Assembly: GCA_021767985.1 (NCBI GenBank)
Contig: JAASSH010000144.1
Coordinates: forward strand, 1 to 6,193
Reading direction: 5' to 3'
DNA from: Gammaproteobacteria bacterium
Lineage (GTDB): Bacteria; Pseudomonadota; Gammaproteobacteria; GCA-001735895
Length of the DNA stretch: 6,193 nucleotides
Shown here: positions 5,580 through 6,193 of the stretch, in pieces
Layout: each line of letters begins with the position of its first letter
Numbering within the stretch: position 1 is the first letter of the stretch
Translations under genes and position numbers: made by a program
Notes under the pieces: model-generated
The model's database searches: none
What the model was told of the DNA's origin: nothing
What the model saw: the letters and a program-made list of their open reading frames with translations, nothing else

Positions 5580-6193
5580 ATGAGTGTTACCGCCGACCAG
5601 GCAGTCGATCAATCGATTCTGTTGCGTGACGACAGCGATGGCATAACCACGCTGACGCTGAACCGGCCGGCGCAATACAACGCGCTCTCGGGCAAAATGC
5701 TCGACGAATTGCAGCATGCGCTCGACGCCATCGACCAGGATGAGTCGGTGCGGGTGGTTGTCATCGCCGCCAATGGCAAGGCGTTTTGCCCCGGCCACGA
5801 TCTGAAGGAAATGCGTTCCAGCGAGGAGCGGGAATTTCACCAGGCACTGTTCGCCAAGTGCAGCAAGATGATGCTAACCATCAACCAGCTGCGCCAGCCG
5901 GTAATCGCCCGCGTCAACGGTATCGCGACCGCTGCGGGTTGTCAGCTGGTTGCCAATTGCGATCTCGCGGTCGCGGCCGAGGATGCGCGTTTTGCCGTAT
6001 CCGGCATCAACGTCGGCCTGTTCTGTTCGACCCCGGCGGTGCCGCTCTCCCGTAACATGGGCCGTAAGCGGGCGCTGCACATGCTGCTCACCGGCGATTT
6101 CATTTCCGCGCAGACCGCGCAGTCCTATGGGCTCGTCAACGAGGTCGTGCCGGCCGCCGAGCTCGAGCAGGCGACGATTGCGCTGGCACGGAA
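5580..6193 (+). CDS. Crotonase-superfamily protein, ECHDC3-like enoyl-CoA hydratase homologue, 3'-truncated by window
   Basis: The frame starts at ATG 5580 (GAGG at 5568-5571, 8 nt upstream) and stays open for 204 codons to the window end; the family is usually about 255-300 residues, so the C-terminus is missing. It opens with a variable leader, then ITTLTLNRPAQYNALS (22-37), the oxyanion-hole/CoA-binding stretch GKAFCPGHDLKEM (66-78), and NGIATAAGCQLVANCDLAVA (113-132). The stretch ARFAVSGINVGLFCSTPAVPLSR (136-158) is the signature I associate with ECHDC3 proteins, mitochondrial in animals. The two acid-base glutamates of true hydratases are replaced, by Gln122 (GGCEL becomes AGCQL) and Gly142 (FGQPE becomes FAVSG). 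Ordinary 2-enoyl-CoA hydration is therefore unlikely; it may still bind acyl-CoA and do another crotonase-type reaction. It shares the promoter of the SET gene, with a 4-nt gap. Confidence 0.88.
   Translation, partial: MSVTADQAVDQSILLRDDSDGITTLTLNRPAQYNALSGKMLDELQHALDAIDQDESVRVVVIAANGKAFCPGHDLKEMRSSEEREFHQALFAKCSKMMLTINQLRQPVIARVNGIATAAGCQLVANCDLAVAAEDARFAVSGINVGLFCSTPAVPLSRNMGRKRALHMLLTGDFISAQTAQSYGLVNEVVPAAELEQATIALAR

Overview
The window looks like a piece of a GC-rich proteobacterial chromosome, most likely gammaproteobacterial. The evidence is dense same-strand gene packing, GC-rich codon use, and protein families typical of that group; no marker gene fixes the taxon. All supported genes lie on the + strand.

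Region 1 (1-4093) is a tightly coupled four-gene run. It holds the C-terminal half of an aldehyde dehydrogenase of the alpha-ketoglutarate-semialdehyde type, a divergent M19 'membrane dipeptidase' family protein, a 561-residue protein of unknown function, and a 217-residue DUF3726-like protein. The junctions are ATGA (4-nt overlap), TGA|ATG (directly abutting) and TTGA (4-nt overlap with a TTG start). They therefore almost certainly share one mRNA and are translationally coupled. The first two genes suggest catabolism of an amino acid, betaine or sugar acid. The last two have no known function, and together they are the least explained part of the window.

Region 2 (4091-4967) is a compact, AT-richer mobile unit: a REP-associated tyrosine transposase (RAYT, Y1/HUH family, COG1943-like) with its own promoter and a strong Shine-Dalgarno. 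Upstream lie two tandem 36-bp repeats (period 47 bp), each able to form an imperfect hairpin. Downstream lies an inverted, truncated 24-bp perfect copy. The first repeat begins exactly at the stop codon of the DUF3726 gene, and the downstream copy begins right after the transposase stop.

Region 3 (4968-6193) starts with a short intergenic stretch carrying a 9-bp perfect inverted repeat around an extended -10 promoter. A bacterial SET-domain protein with a post-SET cysteine motif follows. Four bases later comes a crotonase-superfamily protein of the ECHDC3 type, cut by the window end, which lacks both classical enoyl-CoA hydratase glutamates. No rRNA, tRNA or CRISPR array was seen.
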